Assembly: GCA_020061965.1 (NCBI GenBank)
Contig: JAGUXG010000185.1
Location: forward strand, 1-14,397
Direction of reading: 5' to 3'
DNA length: 14,397 bases
Origin: a bacterium
GTDB taxonomy: Bacteria > UBA9089 > UBA9088 > JAGUXG01
A program made the translations under genes and the position numbers. The notes beneath the pieces are model-generated. The model saw only the letters and a list, made by a program, of their open reading frames with translations. It did no database searches and had not been told where the DNA came from. Positions 1 to 6,360 of the stretch are shown in pieces (positions within the stretch are counted from its first letter, which is position 1; every line of letters starts with the position of its first letter).

Positions 1-82
1 TTATGTCCAGAATAAATCCCTTGAAAACTGCCACAAATTCTCCATTCTAACAAGGTTTTAGAAAGTGATAGGGAAATGGAGA

Positions 83-100
83 TTGGGTAGTTATACCCAA
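83..100. other. Short hairpin at the left edge of repeat copy 1
   Basis: TTGGGTA (83-89) and TACCCAA (94-100) form a perfect 7-bp stem with a GTTA loop. The right arm lies inside the conserved left end of the dispersed repeat and is also present in copy 2 (from 10514), but the left arm is missing there. No T tract follows, so it is not a typical intrinsic terminator. Function unknown. Confidence 0.4.
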
Positions 101-242
101 AGAAATCTTACTTTGCGAAAATTTAAGCTTAAAGAGGGTTCAAGGGGTCGAGTGAAAGCGAAATCATTAATCCTTGAACCCTTGAATCCTTGACCCCTTT
201 TATCACATATTTTTTCGGTAGACCTATGTTTCTTGAGTATAA
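91..242. repeat. Dispersed ~150-bp repeat, copy 1
   Basis: This stretch matches 10514-10667 in the same orientation. Two blocks are identical: 144-170 with 10575-10601 (27 bp) and 180-220 with 10604-10644 (41 bp). The left ~45 bp are diverged but alignable, both starting TTATACCCAA, and both copies end in TTGAGTATAA. The copies differ by compensating ~9-bp indels in small direct repeats of the type CCTTGAAYC / CAAGGRGTCGA. As RNA, AAGGGGUCGAG (142-152) can pair with CUUGACCCCUU (189-199) over 11 bp with one G-U. An alternative stem is GGGTTCAAGG (136-145) with CCTTGAACCC (172-181). It resembles an intergenic palindromic or MITE-like element. No open reading frame lies inside it. Confidence 0.85.
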
Positions 243-304
243 TTAAGCTATTTTTATATTCTTTACTCTCTAATACCTACCTTTTTTACGAGCATAGAAT
301 AAGA

Positions 305-1738
305 ATGAAACTTTATACCTTAACCTGCCATGAGGCTATAGAGCTTATAAAGAAAGCAGAGATAAAGGTAGAAGAGCTTGTCCTTTCTTGTCTTACCAAA
401 ATTGAAGAAGAAGAACCAAAGATAAATGCCTACATCACCAAAACCTTTGACTCTGCCTTAGATGAAGCAAAAAGGATTGATGGGCTTTCCGAAAAACCAC
501 CTTTAGCTGGCATGCTTATCTCCATCAAAGACAACATCTGCACCAAAGGAATTCAAACAACCTGCGGCTCAAAGATATTGACCGGTTTTATCCCACCTTA
601 TGACGCCACCGTCATCTCTAAACTAAAAGCATCTGGTGCCATCATTATTGGCAAGACGAATATGGATGAGTTTGCTATGGGTTCGTCAACAGAAAATTCA
701 TTCTTTGGCCCTACACGAAATCCATGGAATTTAGAGCATGTTCCAGGAGGAACGAGTGGAGGCTCTGCTGCTGCTGTGGCCGCCAATGAAACAATTGTTG
801 CTCTGGGTTCTGATACTGGTGGCTCTATAAGACAGCCTGCCTCATTTTGTGGAGTTGTGGGCTTGAAACCTACTTATGGACGGGTATCAAGATTTGGCCT
901 TATCGCCCATGCCTCTTCTTTTGATCAGATCGGACCAATAACAAAGGATGTTACTGATGCAGCATTATTGATGAAGGTGATCAGTGGATATGACCCAGCA
1001 GATTCTACCTCTGCGGAGATTGGTGTTCCGGATTACATAAGTTGTTTATTAGAAGAAGAGTTAAAAGATATTAAGATTGGGATTCCAGTGGAATATTTTG
1101 CCGAAGGGATTGACCCGGAGGTGAAATCCTCTGTGCTACAGGCTATCTCCCTTATCTCAGAAAATGGCGCTACATGCGAGAATGTCTCAATGCCCCATAC
1201 CGAATATGCCATCTCTTGTTATTATATTCTGGTTTCGTCTGAAGCCTCTTCAAACTTAGCCAGATATGATGGTGTTCAATATGGCTTGCGAATAGATGGA
1301 GAAAATCTGATTGATATGTATCGAAGGACTAGAACAGAGGGGTTCGGTGACGAGGTAAAACGACGGATTATGCTTGGCACATATAGTCTTTCTGCAGGAT
1401 ATTATGATGCCTATTACCTTAAGGCTCAGAAAGTAAGAAGGCTTATCAAACAAGATTTTGATAAAGCATTTGAAAAATATGACGCCTTAATCACCCCTGT
1501 CTCTCCATCTCCAGCCTTTAAGATTGGAGATAAAATAAGTGACCCATTACAGATGTATTTGGCAGATATTTATACTGTCACCATTAACCTTGCCGGTCTG
1601 CCTGCCATAAACGTTCCTTGCGGATTCTCAAAGGATGGTCTCCCAATTGGACTTCAGATAATCTGCAAGCCATTTGATGAGCAGACGCTCTTAAAAGTTG
1701 CCTTTGCATTAGAAAAATATCTTGAAGATAGGAGATAG
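305..1738 (+). CDS. gatA: Glutamyl-tRNA(Gln)/aspartyl-tRNA(Asn) amidotransferase subunit A
   Basis: Amidase-signature subunit of the GatCAB complex. It releases ammonia from glutamine or asparagine to convert Glu-tRNA(Gln), and often Asp-tRNA(Asn), to the cognate amide in the cytoplasm. The protein is 477 residues, normal for the family. The catalytic Lys is K75 (SIKDN) and the acyl nucleophile is S174 in GSDTGGSIRQPAS. The family's cis-Ser position, 24 residues before the nucleophile, is Thr150 here (GGTSGGSAAA). The conserved late motif NLAGLPAINVPCG is present. ATG at 305 is chosen because MKLYTLTCHEAIEL matches the family N-terminus; an in-frame TTG at 233 would add 24 unrelated residues that begin in the repeat. 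There is no good Shine-Dalgarno. The gene stands alone: gatB and gatC are not in the window, and it converges on dnaJ with a 27-bp gap. Confidence 0.96.
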   Translation: MKLYTLTCHEAIELIKKAEIKVEELVLSCLTKIEEEEPKINAYITKTFDSALDEAKRIDGLSEKPPLAGMLISIKDNICTKGIQTTCGSKILTGFIPPYDATVISKLKASGAIIIGKTNMDEFAMGSSTENSFFGPTRNPWNLEHVPGGTSGGSAAAVAANETIVALGSDTGGSIRQPASFCGVVGLKPTYGRVSRFGLIAHASSFDQIGPITKDVTDAALLMKVISGYDPADSTSAEIGVPDYISCLLEEELKDIKIGIPVEYFAEGIDPEVKSSVLQAISLISENGATCENVSMPHTEYAISCYYILVSSEASSNLARYDGVQYGLRIDGENLIDMYRRTRTEGFGDEVKRRIMLGTYSLSAGYYDAYYLKAQKVRRLIKQDFDKAFEKYDALITPVSPSPAFKIGDKISDPLQMYLADIYTVTINLAGLPAINVPCGFSKDGLPIGLQIICKPFDEQTLLKVAFALEKYLEDRR

Positions 1739-1765
1739 AATTCTTCTATGCAAAATTGATGCAAC

Positions 1766-2896
1766 CTAAACACATACAAACCCAAAGGACTCTTTGAGCT
1801 TGTCGTAAATACCTTTTTCTTCTTTTCCGTGTAGCTTTTCAAACTTTAGTAGAAGTTCTTTCTCTTCCTGTGTAATCTTTGTAGGTGTAACCACAATTAC
1901 CTTTACCAACATATCGCCCTTATGTGAGCTATGCAAACGGTAAAGCCCGTTTCCCCGGAGGCGAAAGACTGTATGGGTCTGGGTTCCTTGCGGAATCTTA
2001 AGATGAACCTTCTTGCCATCAATCATAGCAACCTCTATCTCAGAGCCTAATGCTGCCTGAATAAAACTTATGGGCTGATTGCAGATAAGGTTATCTCCAT
2101 CACGAAGGAAGAGTTTATGCTCCCTTACTCTAATCACCACATAGAGATCGCCATGTGGGCCGCCATTCTCTCCTCCATCTCCTTCTCCAACAAGTCTTAT
2201 TCTCATTCCATCCTCTATGCCAGCTGGAATCTTCACTATTATCTGCCTCTTCTTCTCTATTGCCCCAGAACCTCTGCAGATTCTGCAAGGATTAGAGATT
2301 ATTGTTCCAACACCTCCACACTGACCACAACTCCTTCTGAGAGAGAAAAACCCTGCAGACTGGATTGTCTCGCCTTTGCCATCACAAGCCCGGCATGTCT
2401 TTCTGCCACTCCCTTTCTCAGAGCCATCCCCAGAGCAGCTCTGGCAGGTCTCTTTTCTACTCACCATAATCTGTCTTTCAGTTCCTGTGGCAACATCAAT
2501 AAGCTCAATCTCAAGGTCGTATCGCAGGTCTGCTCCACGGGAAGCCCTTTGACCACTCCTTTTGCCAAAGATTGTCTCAAATATCCCGCCGCCAAAGACA
2601 TTCCCCAAGATATCTTCTAAATCTGTAAAGTGGGTAAAATCTGACCAGCCAAACCCTCCTTGACCAAAGACATTCTTCAATCCTTCATGGCCAAACCGAT
2701 CATATTGACTTCTCTTTTTCTGGTCAGAAAGAACCTCATAAGCCTCTGAAAGCTCCTTGAATTTTTCTTCTGCTTCCTTGCTCTTGCCTGCTATATCTGG
2801 ATGATATTTCTTGGCTAACTTTCTGTAAGCACTCTTTATCTCGTCAAGAGAGGCATTTCTAACCACACCCAAAACCTCATAGTAATCTTTCTTCAT
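1766..2896 (-). CDS. dnaJ: Chaperone protein DnaJ (Hsp40, class A)
   Basis: Co-chaperone that stimulates DnaK ATPase activity and delivers unfolded clients in the cytoplasm. The 376-residue protein has the full class A layout: J domain (about 4-68) with HPD at 32-34; a Gly/Phe-rich linker (about 77-111); and four zinc-binding repeats CQSCSGDG (151-158), CRACDGKG (168-175), CGQCGGVG (190-197) and CRICRGSG (204-211). These are followed by the C-terminal client-binding and dimerisation domains. All eight zinc-ligand cysteines are present. It is the second gene of an operon: its ATG (2896-2894) overlaps the TGA of the upstream exported propeller gene as ATGA, so it is probably translationally coupled, and no Shine-Dalgarno is evident. 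dnaK and grpE are not adjacent, which is unusual, though dnaJ is sometimes found apart from them. Confidence 0.97.
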   Translation of the reverse strand: MKKDYYEVLGVVRNASLDEIKSAYRKLAKKYHPDIAGKSKEAEEKFKELSEAYEVLSDQKKRSQYDRFGHEGLKNVFGQGGFGWSDFTHFTDLEDILGNVFGGGIFETIFGKRSGQRASRGADLRYDLEIELIDVATGTERQIMVSRKETCQSCSGDGSEKGSGRKTCRACDGKGETIQSAGFFSLRRSCGQCGGVGTIISNPCRICRGSGAIEKKRQIIVKIPAGIEDGMRIRLVGEGDGGENGGPHGDLYVVIRVREHKLFLRDGDNLICNQPISFIQAALGSEIEVAMIDGKKVHLKIPQGTQTHTVFRLRGNGLYRLHSSHKGDMLVKVIVVTPTKITQEEKELLLKFEKLHGKEEKGIYDKLKESFGFVCV

Positions 2897-4209
2897 TCAG
2901 TTATAGGTTTTCTTGCCCTTGAAAAACCTCCTCCTGTGAAACCATCAAGCCTGGCAGTGAGCTCTTCAATTAGCAACTCCTTAGTCAGCTTTTTTGAGCT
3001 ATCTTTTTCATCTGGAAGTTCTGCCAGAAGCCTCTTTCTTTCAAAGTAGATTCTGTTCACTTCGTCTAATATGTCGTTTCTGAGATCAACCATCAGCTTT
3101 GAACGGTTATCTATTGTAGTTTGGCCACTGCTATAGATAAGGTCGCCAAGGTCCCAGCTAAAGGATAGACTCCAGTCTTTTGGTCCAACAACATAGTTTT
3201 TGGTCACAGAATAATTGATCGTATTAGAGTAACTGAGGGAGAAATCAGGCAGTAGTGCCCTACATTTTGCGCTTCTTCTCCACTTGGCAATCTTTTCTGG
3301 GCTTACCTCTGCGTATCTTATTGCCATTTGCTGGACTTCAAAGTAATCTGGTTCATCTGGCATAGAAACTTCTTTTGTATCACTCTCAGCCTCAAGCTCA
3401 AAAATACCGCCTTTTGTGGCTACTAATAATGAGGAGTGGAGGCTTACGTCTATTACCCTGTAAGTTAAACCAGAAAGCCTTAATAGACCTTCTTTTGTAA
3501 GCCTATAAACTCCTTCTTCTTGGGCTATGTAGAGAGAATCTGAAGATAAGATAAGCTGTTTGATAGGGGATAATGGAACTTGGACTCTGTCCCAGTGGAC
3601 ACCCCCATCTTCTGTAACAAAGAGCCTCTCTCCTACCGAGAAGAATATCTTTTCTTTGTCACAAGTCACCTGTAAGCAAGTCTCTTCTTTATCTTCTTTA
3701 TCTTCTTCATCATCACTATAAGAGATAAAAAATATCCTTTTCCACCCTTCATCCTGCCGGAAGCATCCAGATTTTGCAGCTATTACTAATCTATCTGAAA
3801 AAGCAATATCCAAAACCTCTCCTTGAAACACTCTTTCCCAGCTCTTTCCTCCATCCTTGCTCTCAAAAAGTCCATACTCTCCTCCATAAAAGAGGCTATC
3901 CTCATGAATAAAGATGGAGCGGACACTTCCCTCAGCAATCTTTCTGATGCCTTCTTCATTCATCAGGTAGAGTCCATCATCTGTGCCGACAAAGGTTATA
4001 TTGCCATTTGAAGATAATGTTTGAACCTTTTTTCCATACAAAACTTGCTTCCAGCCGCCATCAAACAAAAATAGCCCTTTTGCTGTTCCAACAAGGATAT
4101 TCTCGCCAGCCTCACTTAAACAAGAGAGAGATTTCTCTCTAAACCCAAGATTCTTCCATTCGCCAAAAGCTATCTGGCTGAACAAAAGAAAGATAAAAAT
4201 CTTTTTCAT
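2893..4209 (-). CDS. Exported beta-propeller (Asp-box) protein with outer-membrane-like C-terminal tail
   Basis: 438 residues, no close named family recognised. A short signal peptide (MKKIFIFLLFSQIAFG, cleavage about 16/17) indicates export. Residues about 20-275 are repeated blades with short beta strands around 'GTxxGLFLF'-like units and two clear Asp-boxes (SKDGGKSW 117-124; TEDGGVHW 199-206), as in BNR/YCF48-type propellers. A very acidic loop (DDEEDKEDKEE, 166-176) interrupts one blade. Residues about 285-438 form a different module: a helical segment (EVQQMAIRYAEVSPEKIAKW), alternating strands (PDFSLSYSNTINYSV, WSLSFSWDLGDLIYSSGQ), then a long helix (LVDLRNDILDEVNRIYFERK region). That organisation recalls part of a TolC/OmpW-like envelope protein, an inference from pattern only. 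It is the first gene of an operon with dnaJ, overlapping by 4 bp. Role unknown; a surface or periplasmic scaffold is plausible. Confidence 0.85.
   Translation of the reverse strand: MKKIFIFLLFSQIAFGEWKNLGFREKSLSCLSEAGENILVGTAKGLFLFDGGWKQVLYGKKVQTLSSNGNITFVGTDDGLYLMNEEGIRKIAEGSVRSIFIHEDSLFYGGEYGLFESKDGGKSWERVFQGEVLDIAFSDRLVIAAKSGCFRQDEGWKRIFFISYSDDEEDKEDKEETCLQVTCDKEKIFFSVGERLFVTEDGGVHWDRVQVPLSPIKQLILSSDSLYIAQEEGVYRLTKEGLLRLSGLTYRVIDVSLHSSLLVATKGGIFELEAESDTKEVSMPDEPDYFEVQQMAIRYAEVSPEKIAKWRRSAKCRALLPDFSLSYSNTINYSVTKNYVVGPKDWSLSFSWDLGDLIYSSGQTTIDNRSKLMVDLRNDILDEVNRIYFERKRLLAELPDEKDSSKKLTKELLIEELTARLDGFTGGGFSRARKPITE
3683..3709. repeat. Three tandem copies of a 9-bp unit
   Basis: TCTTCTTTA is repeated at 3683-3691 and 3692-3700, followed by TCTTCTTCA at 3701-3709. 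On the minus strand it encodes Glu/Asp/Lys units of the acidic loop in the propeller protein. The 9-bp unit keeps the reading frame, so copy-number change would lengthen or shorten the loop by three residues. Confidence 0.75.
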
Positions 4210-4216
4210 CCCTATA

Positions 4217-4246
4217 AAATTAAACTGATAGAAAGAAAAAAGTCAA
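4217..4246 (-). promoter_or_regulatory. Probable promoter of the propeller-dnaJ operon, leaderless start
   Basis: On the minus strand a -35 box TTGACT (4246-4241) is followed after 18 bp by TAATTT (4222-4217); TTTAAT (4224-4219), at 16 bp spacing, is an alternative. The -10 ends 7 bases before the ATG at 4209, so transcription would begin at or next to the start codon. The GGG directly abutting the ATG is too close to act as a Shine-Dalgarno. Confidence 0.55.
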
Positions 4247-4259
4247 TTTTTAATTTTTT

Positions 4260-4288
4260 TTGACAAATAATTGAATTAAAGTTAAACT
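4260..4288 (+). promoter_or_regulatory. Probable promoter of the type IV pilus operon, leaderless start
   Basis: A perfect -35 TTGACA (4260-4265) and a TAAACT -10 (4283-4288) are separated by 17 bp. The -10 lies at -12 to -7 relative to the GTG start at 4295, which is the spacing typical of leaderless mRNAs. No Shine-Dalgarno sequence precedes the GTG. It is arranged back to back with the promoter of the propeller-dnaJ operon in an 85-bp gap, so the two may be co-regulated. Confidence 0.6.
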
Positions 4289-4294
4289 TGTTAT

Positions 4295-4759
4295 GTGAAA
4301 AGAGGATTTACTTTGATTGAATTATTGGTTGTGACAGTAATTATAGGTGTAATTCTTTCCATTATTATCCTTTCTACAAAAAAACATATGGAAAAAATGA
4401 GGCTTAAGAGGGTAACGCAAGATTTGATCAGCGACCTTCAGTTTGCCCAGGAAGAAGCAAAGAGCATAGGAACACAATCTGTAAGCGTCGTCTTCGGCAA
4501 AGTAGGTACTGAATATACAGGTACATATACCGTGATAAAAGGAACTGGAACTGAGGTTATAAACCCTTTATGGGAAGACGAGACACAGAGGAAACGAAAT
4601 GAGATGGCGGATTTTGGTCTTAAGCCAGGAACAGATACAATTGAATTTGCTACAAGAACAGCCTTTGCTAACATAGAGACGGTAATTACGCTCTTCTATA
4701 AAAATGGGACTCGGACAGTGAGAGTCGCCCCTCTTGGTCAAGTAAGAGAAGTAAAATGA
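4295..4759 (+). CDS. Type IV pilus minor pseudopilin, GspH/FimT family
   Basis: 154-residue pseudopilin, probably part of the tip/priming complex in the inner membrane and pilus. The class III leader is MKRG, with cleavage expected before F5 (G|FTLIELLVV); Glu at mature position 5 and a ~20-residue hydrophobic helix follow. The next helix has KRVTQDLISDLQFAQEEAKS, the typical GspH/FimT pattern, before a beta-rich C-terminal domain. The only start that gives a proper leader is GTG at 4295, with no Shine-Dalgarno and a -10 box immediately upstream. It is the first gene of the operon; its TGA overlaps the ATG of the PilV-like gene as ATGA. It could also be called a type II secretion pseudopilin, but PilW, PilX and PilY1 downstream argue for a pilus. 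Confidence 0.9.
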   Translation: MKRGFTLIELLVVTVIIGVILSIIILSTKKHMEKMRLKRVTQDLISDLQFAQEEAKSIGTQSVSVVFGKVGTEYTGTYTVIKGTGTEVINPLWEDETQRKRNEMADFGLKPGTDTIEFATRTAFANIETVITLFYKNGTRTVRVAPLGQVREVK

Positions 4760-5298
4760 GAGAGAAAAAGTGCAAAATAAATGGGTTTACTTTAGTGGAG
4801 GTGTTAGTGGCTATGCTTATATTTGTGGGAGCAGTGGTTATGTTAGTAGGAGCTTTTATCTCTGCTCAGCGGGCAATAATCTTTGCCAAACATAAACAAC
4901 AGGCAGTATTCATTTTACAGGAGAGGATAGAGCAGGTGAAATATAGTAACTGGGGAACAATGGCAGGTGAGGGAATAATTTTGAATGTGATGGGAACTGT
5001 TACCAAAAGTATAGAAGCGATTGAGTATGAAACAAGCCCGGGAACGACTACTACAACAATAGCTAAAGCCAATCTTCCTATAAACGACCCAGTCTGGGAG
5101 ATAAACCTTTTAAGTGGAATAGTGACAACCGCCACAACAACAGAGGCTACGCCATATAGGCTTTTGTTGGAGGTTGAAACTTTAACTACTACAATAATTG
5201 GAGGAAGATTTCTTTTTATATCAACCTGGATGGAAGAAGGAAGAAAGGTTGATGTTAGTCTTCCAGTCTATCTTGCCTGGCATCCAGAAGGAATTTGA
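4756..5298 (+). CDS. pilV: Type IV pilus minor pilin PilV-like
   Basis: 180-residue prepilin-like protein. The leader MREKKCKING is expected to be cut before F11 (G|FTLVEVLVAMLIF), with Glu at mature position 5 and a hydrophobic helix. The second half of that helix carries QQAVFILQERIEQVKYSNW, the 'A..lAq..iE.lks' signature of PilV/GspI-type minor pilins. The C-terminal domain has Thr-rich stretches (TSPGTTTTTIAKA; TTATTTEATP), probably exposed loops. It overlaps the GspH/FimT gene by 4 bp and is followed 3 bp later by the PilW-like gene, so the genes are translated together. Family assignment rests on the N-terminal pattern and on gene order; the C-terminal domain is not recognisable alone. 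Confidence 0.87.
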   Translation: MREKKCKINGFTLVEVLVAMLIFVGAVVMLVGAFISAQRAIIFAKHKQQAVFILQERIEQVKYSNWGTMAGEGIILNVMGTVTKSIEAIEYETSPGTTTTTIAKANLPINDPVWEINLLSGIVTTATTTEATPYRLLLEVETLTTTIIGGRFLFISTWMEEGRKVDVSLPVYLAWHPEGI

Positions 5299-5301
5299 TA
5301 A

Positions 5302-5916
5302 ATGAAAAAAGGTATGACTTTAGTTGAGTTAATAGTTGCTATCCTGTGTATGACGGTGATGATGGGAGTTGTCTATCAGTTGATTGTCACCACAGAGAGG
5401 ATACAGATTCATACAGGCGTCAGGGCAGAGGCTGAGTATAATATCAGGGAGGCGATGGACCTTATGCTTTACGAGATACAGCATGCCGGATATAGGTATT
5501 ATGATAGTATGACGAAAGGAGAAGGCACATCTCCTCCTATCTGTGCAGGAAATGTACAAAGGGTGGGAACAGATTCACTGGCAGGAAACATTACTATCTC
5601 TGCAGATCTTGATGAGAGCGGAACAGTAAGTGATAATGAAATAATCAGTTATCAGGTGAATAACAATACTCTTGAGCGCCGGACACAAGGACAAGGATGG
5701 GAAATGGTCGCTAATAATGTTGAGAATGTAAGATTTAATTACTTTGATGAAGATAAGCAAGAGATAGTTCCACCTTTTAGCCCAGGGAGTACGACAGAAA
5801 TACGACGAATAGACATGGCCATCAGGTTTGCCTATCCAGTGAGGGGTGAAGCAAAGACATTGACCACAACGCTCAATACATCTGTCTACTTCAGGAATAC
5901 ATATAATTTTGATTGA
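5302..5916 (+). CDS. pilW: Type IV pilus minor pilin PilW-like
   Basis: 204-residue prepilin-like protein. The leader MKKG is cut before M5 (G|MTLVELIVAILCM) with Glu at mature position 5. After the hydrophobic helix the sequence AEYNIREAMDLMLYEIQHAGYRYYD matches the PilW/GspJ pattern in which the helix ends 'l..Eir.AGy'. The C-terminal half is beta-rich and includes a short Asp-rich turn (ADLDESGTVSDNEI) followed by ISYQVNNNTLERR, a layout commonly seen in PilW-like proteins. AAGGA upstream of the ATG is a reasonable ribosome binding site. The gene sits between the PilV- and PilX-like genes, consistent with the usual fimT-pilV-pilW-pilX-pilY1 order. Confidence 0.9.
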   Translation: MKKGMTLVELIVAILCMTVMMGVVYQLIVTTERIQIHTGVRAEAEYNIREAMDLMLYEIQHAGYRYYDSMTKGEGTSPPICAGNVQRVGTDSLAGNITISADLDESGTVSDNEIISYQVNNNTLERRTQGQGWEMVANNVENVRFNYFDEDKQEIVPPFSPGSTTEIRRIDMAIRFAYPVRGEAKTLTTTLNTSVYFRNTYNFD

Positions 5917-5922
5917 AGGGAG
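5916..5922 (+). promoter_or_regulatory. Ribosome binding site fixing the PilX start
   Basis: AAGGGAG lies 7 bases before the ATG at 5930. It supports that codon rather than the in-frame TTG at 5909, which would add seven residues to the leader and overlap the end of the PilW-like gene. Confidence 0.75.
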
Positions 5923-5929
5923 AATTACC

Positions 5930-6358
5930 ATGAATACAAATAGAAAAAAGAGAGGAGTGGCTTTAGTTTTGGCAATATCTGCTGTCTTTATTTTACTCTT
6001 TGTGGGCATAATATTGGTTATTTTAGCAAGAAGGCAGATAGGTTTGGCTACTTCGCTCAAGTTTAGAACAGAGGCGTTTGCTAATGCCGAGACAGGAATA
6101 GAGAAGTCGATGAGCAGGTTCAGAACATTCAGGGTACATAATAACGCTCTTGTTCAACCCATTAATGGAAATGGATATGGAGTCAGAATAAGGTGGTTTG
6201 ATCGGCATCCTTTGCCAGGTTACCAGGTTAGCCCAAGGCATTTGGGTGGGTCAAGCTTTGAAGGATTTTATTATCATGGAACATCTACTGGTACAAAGAG
6301 AGGGGCTGAGAGAACAATCCATTTTACTGTAGAAAGAGTCTATCCAAGGGAGTGGTAG
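5930..6358 (+). CDS. pilX: Type IV pilus assembly protein PilX-like (N-terminal PilX family)
   Basis: 142-residue minor-pilin-like protein. The basic leader MNTNRKKRG precedes VALVLAISAVFILLFVGIIL, a hydrophobic helix lacking Glu at position 5 (Leu instead). Loss of Glu5 is typical of tip subunits such as GspK and of several PilX proteins, and fits placement at the end of the filament. The helix continues with KFRTEAFANAETGIEKSMSR, the 'A..aAeaGie.a' pattern of PilX N-terminal domains. The C-terminal domain is short. The ATG at 5930 is chosen over TTG 5909 because of a good Shine-Dalgarno. The stop is 2 bp before the PilY1 start, so the two are probably co-translated; PilX-PilY1 pairing is common in this operon type. 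Confidence 0.85.
   Translation: MNTNRKKRGVALVLAISAVFILLFVGIILVILARRQIGLATSLKFRTEAFANAETGIEKSMSRFRTFRVHNNALVQPINGNGYGVRIRWFDRHPLPGYQVSPRHLGGSSFEGFYYHGTSTGTKRGAERTIHFTVERVYPREW
6347..6352 (+). promoter_or_regulatory. Ribosome binding site fixing the PilY1 start
   Basis: AGGGAG lies 8 bases before the ATG at 6361. This supports ATG 6361 rather than the in-frame GTG at 6352, which would fall on the ribosome binding site itself and inside the PilX-like gene. Confidence 0.75.
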
Positions 6359-6360
6359 TA

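Larger units (their letters stand above)
1..304. other. Non-coding left edge upstream of gatA
   Basis: No supportable gene is present. One frame is open from the left edge to a TAG at 59-61 (about 19 codons) and could be the 3' end of an upstream gene, but nothing in it is recognisable. The rest holds a short hairpin (83-100), copy 1 of the dispersed repeat (91-242), and 62 bases of AT-rich leader before the gatA ATG at 305. A TATAAT hexamer lies at 238-243 at the right edge of the repeat, without a convincing -35 box, so a gatA promoter there is only possible. Confidence 0.6.

Noticed and set aside
2..61. 3' end of an upstream gene in frame 2
   Set aside because: Only 19 codons are visible, with no recognisable sequence; cannot be supported.
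136..200. Short direct repeats as a CRISPR array
   Set aside because: The units are about 9 bp and contiguous, without spacers of uniform length; they are slippage units inside a dispersed element.
233..304. N-terminal extension of GatA from the in-frame TTG at 233
   Set aside because: The extra 24 residues are hydrophobic, begin inside the dispersed repeat and do not resemble GatA, while ATG 305 gives the family-like N-terminus.
1735..1749. Palindrome ATAGAA-TTC-TTCTAT between gatA and dnaJ as a terminator
   Set aside because: The stem is 6 bp with only one G-C pair and a 3-base loop, and no T tract follows on the plus strand.
2117..2620. Long plus-strand frame of 167 codons opposite dnaJ
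   Set aside because: It lies wholly antisense to the zinc-finger and C-terminal regions of a clear dnaJ, has no domain and no ribosome binding site; a shadow of the real gene.
5575..6060. Minus-strand frame of 161 codons across the PilW/PilX junction
   Set aside because: It is antisense to two well-supported pilin genes and has no recognisable content.
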